Positions 14,598-14,655 of a DNA stretch of 14,655 nucleotides are shown here, piece by piece. Under the pieces are notes generated by a model that was given only the letters and a program-made list of their open reading frames with translations, did no database searches and had not been told where the DNA came from. Source of the DNA: Fimimonas sp963619835 (GTDB taxonomy: Bacteria > Bacillota > Clostridia > Christensenellales > CAG-314); assembly GCA_963619835.1 (NCBI GenBank), contig CAVEYD010000029.1, forward strand, positions 1 to 14,655, given 5' to 3'. Position numbers and translations under genes: made by a program. Numbering within the stretch: position 1 is the first letter of the stretch; every line of letters begins with the position of its first letter.

Positions 14598-14655
14598 TTA
14601 CATTTTTGCGAATTTTTAATCAATTTTTTTTAAAGTCTATTTATGGCAACTTAAT

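Noticed and set aside
1..14655. CRISPR, insertion sequence, phage or defence genes
   Set aside because: No regularly spaced repeats, transposase or integrase motifs, or terminal inverted repeats with target duplications were seen; every long frame is a known housekeeping family.

Overview
The window is AT-rich chromosomal DNA from an anaerobic, low-GC Gram-positive bacterium (Bacillota, Clostridia-like). This is inferred from strong AAGGAGG ribosome binding sites, near-consensus sigma-A promoters, a six-gene Rnf operon in the clostridial order C-D-G-E-A-B, and a two-piece type IIA topoisomerase operon. A run of ten Ns at 6800-6809 shows it comes from a draft or metagenome assembly. I found no phage, insertion sequence, CRISPR array or defence locus. 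The genes are housekeeping and energy genes, and the interesting material lies in the intergenic regions.

Layout from left to right. A complete tmRNA gene (ssrA) lies on the minus strand at 120-493, with promoter, pseudoknot, tag reading frame and terminator. A divergent promoter drives a glycosyltransferase of the MGDG-synthase/UgtP type (804-1985), probably for membrane glycolipid synthesis. After its terminator comes an array of inverted repeats resembling tandem ARG boxes (2121-2187), then a strong promoter and the topoisomerase B and A subunits (2352-4313 and 4331-6814). Their sequences mix gyrase and topoisomerase IV traits. The A subunit lacks a recognisable GyrA box, so I lean to ParE/ParC.

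Next, behind its own promoter and a leader with two mutually exclusive hairpins, comes rnfCDGEAB (7086-12216). It encodes the membrane ferredoxin:NAD+ oxidoreductase that couples electron transfer to ion pumping. A bidirectional terminator separates it from the convergent class II fructose-bisphosphate aldolase gene (fba, minus strand, 12302-13237). fba is divergent from the glyceraldehyde-3-phosphate dehydrogenase gene (gap, plus strand, 13426-14493), which ends in a strong terminator.

The genes fit a fermentative lifestyle: aldolase and GAPDH carry glycolytic flux and make NADH, while Rnf balances ferredoxin and NAD pools and charges the membrane. The two observations most worth following are an identical 11-bp box placed inside the -35/-10 spacer of both divergent glycolytic promoters (13271-13281 and 13322-13332), and the helically phased repeat array upstream of the topoisomerase operon. 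No wholly new multi-gene system is visible.
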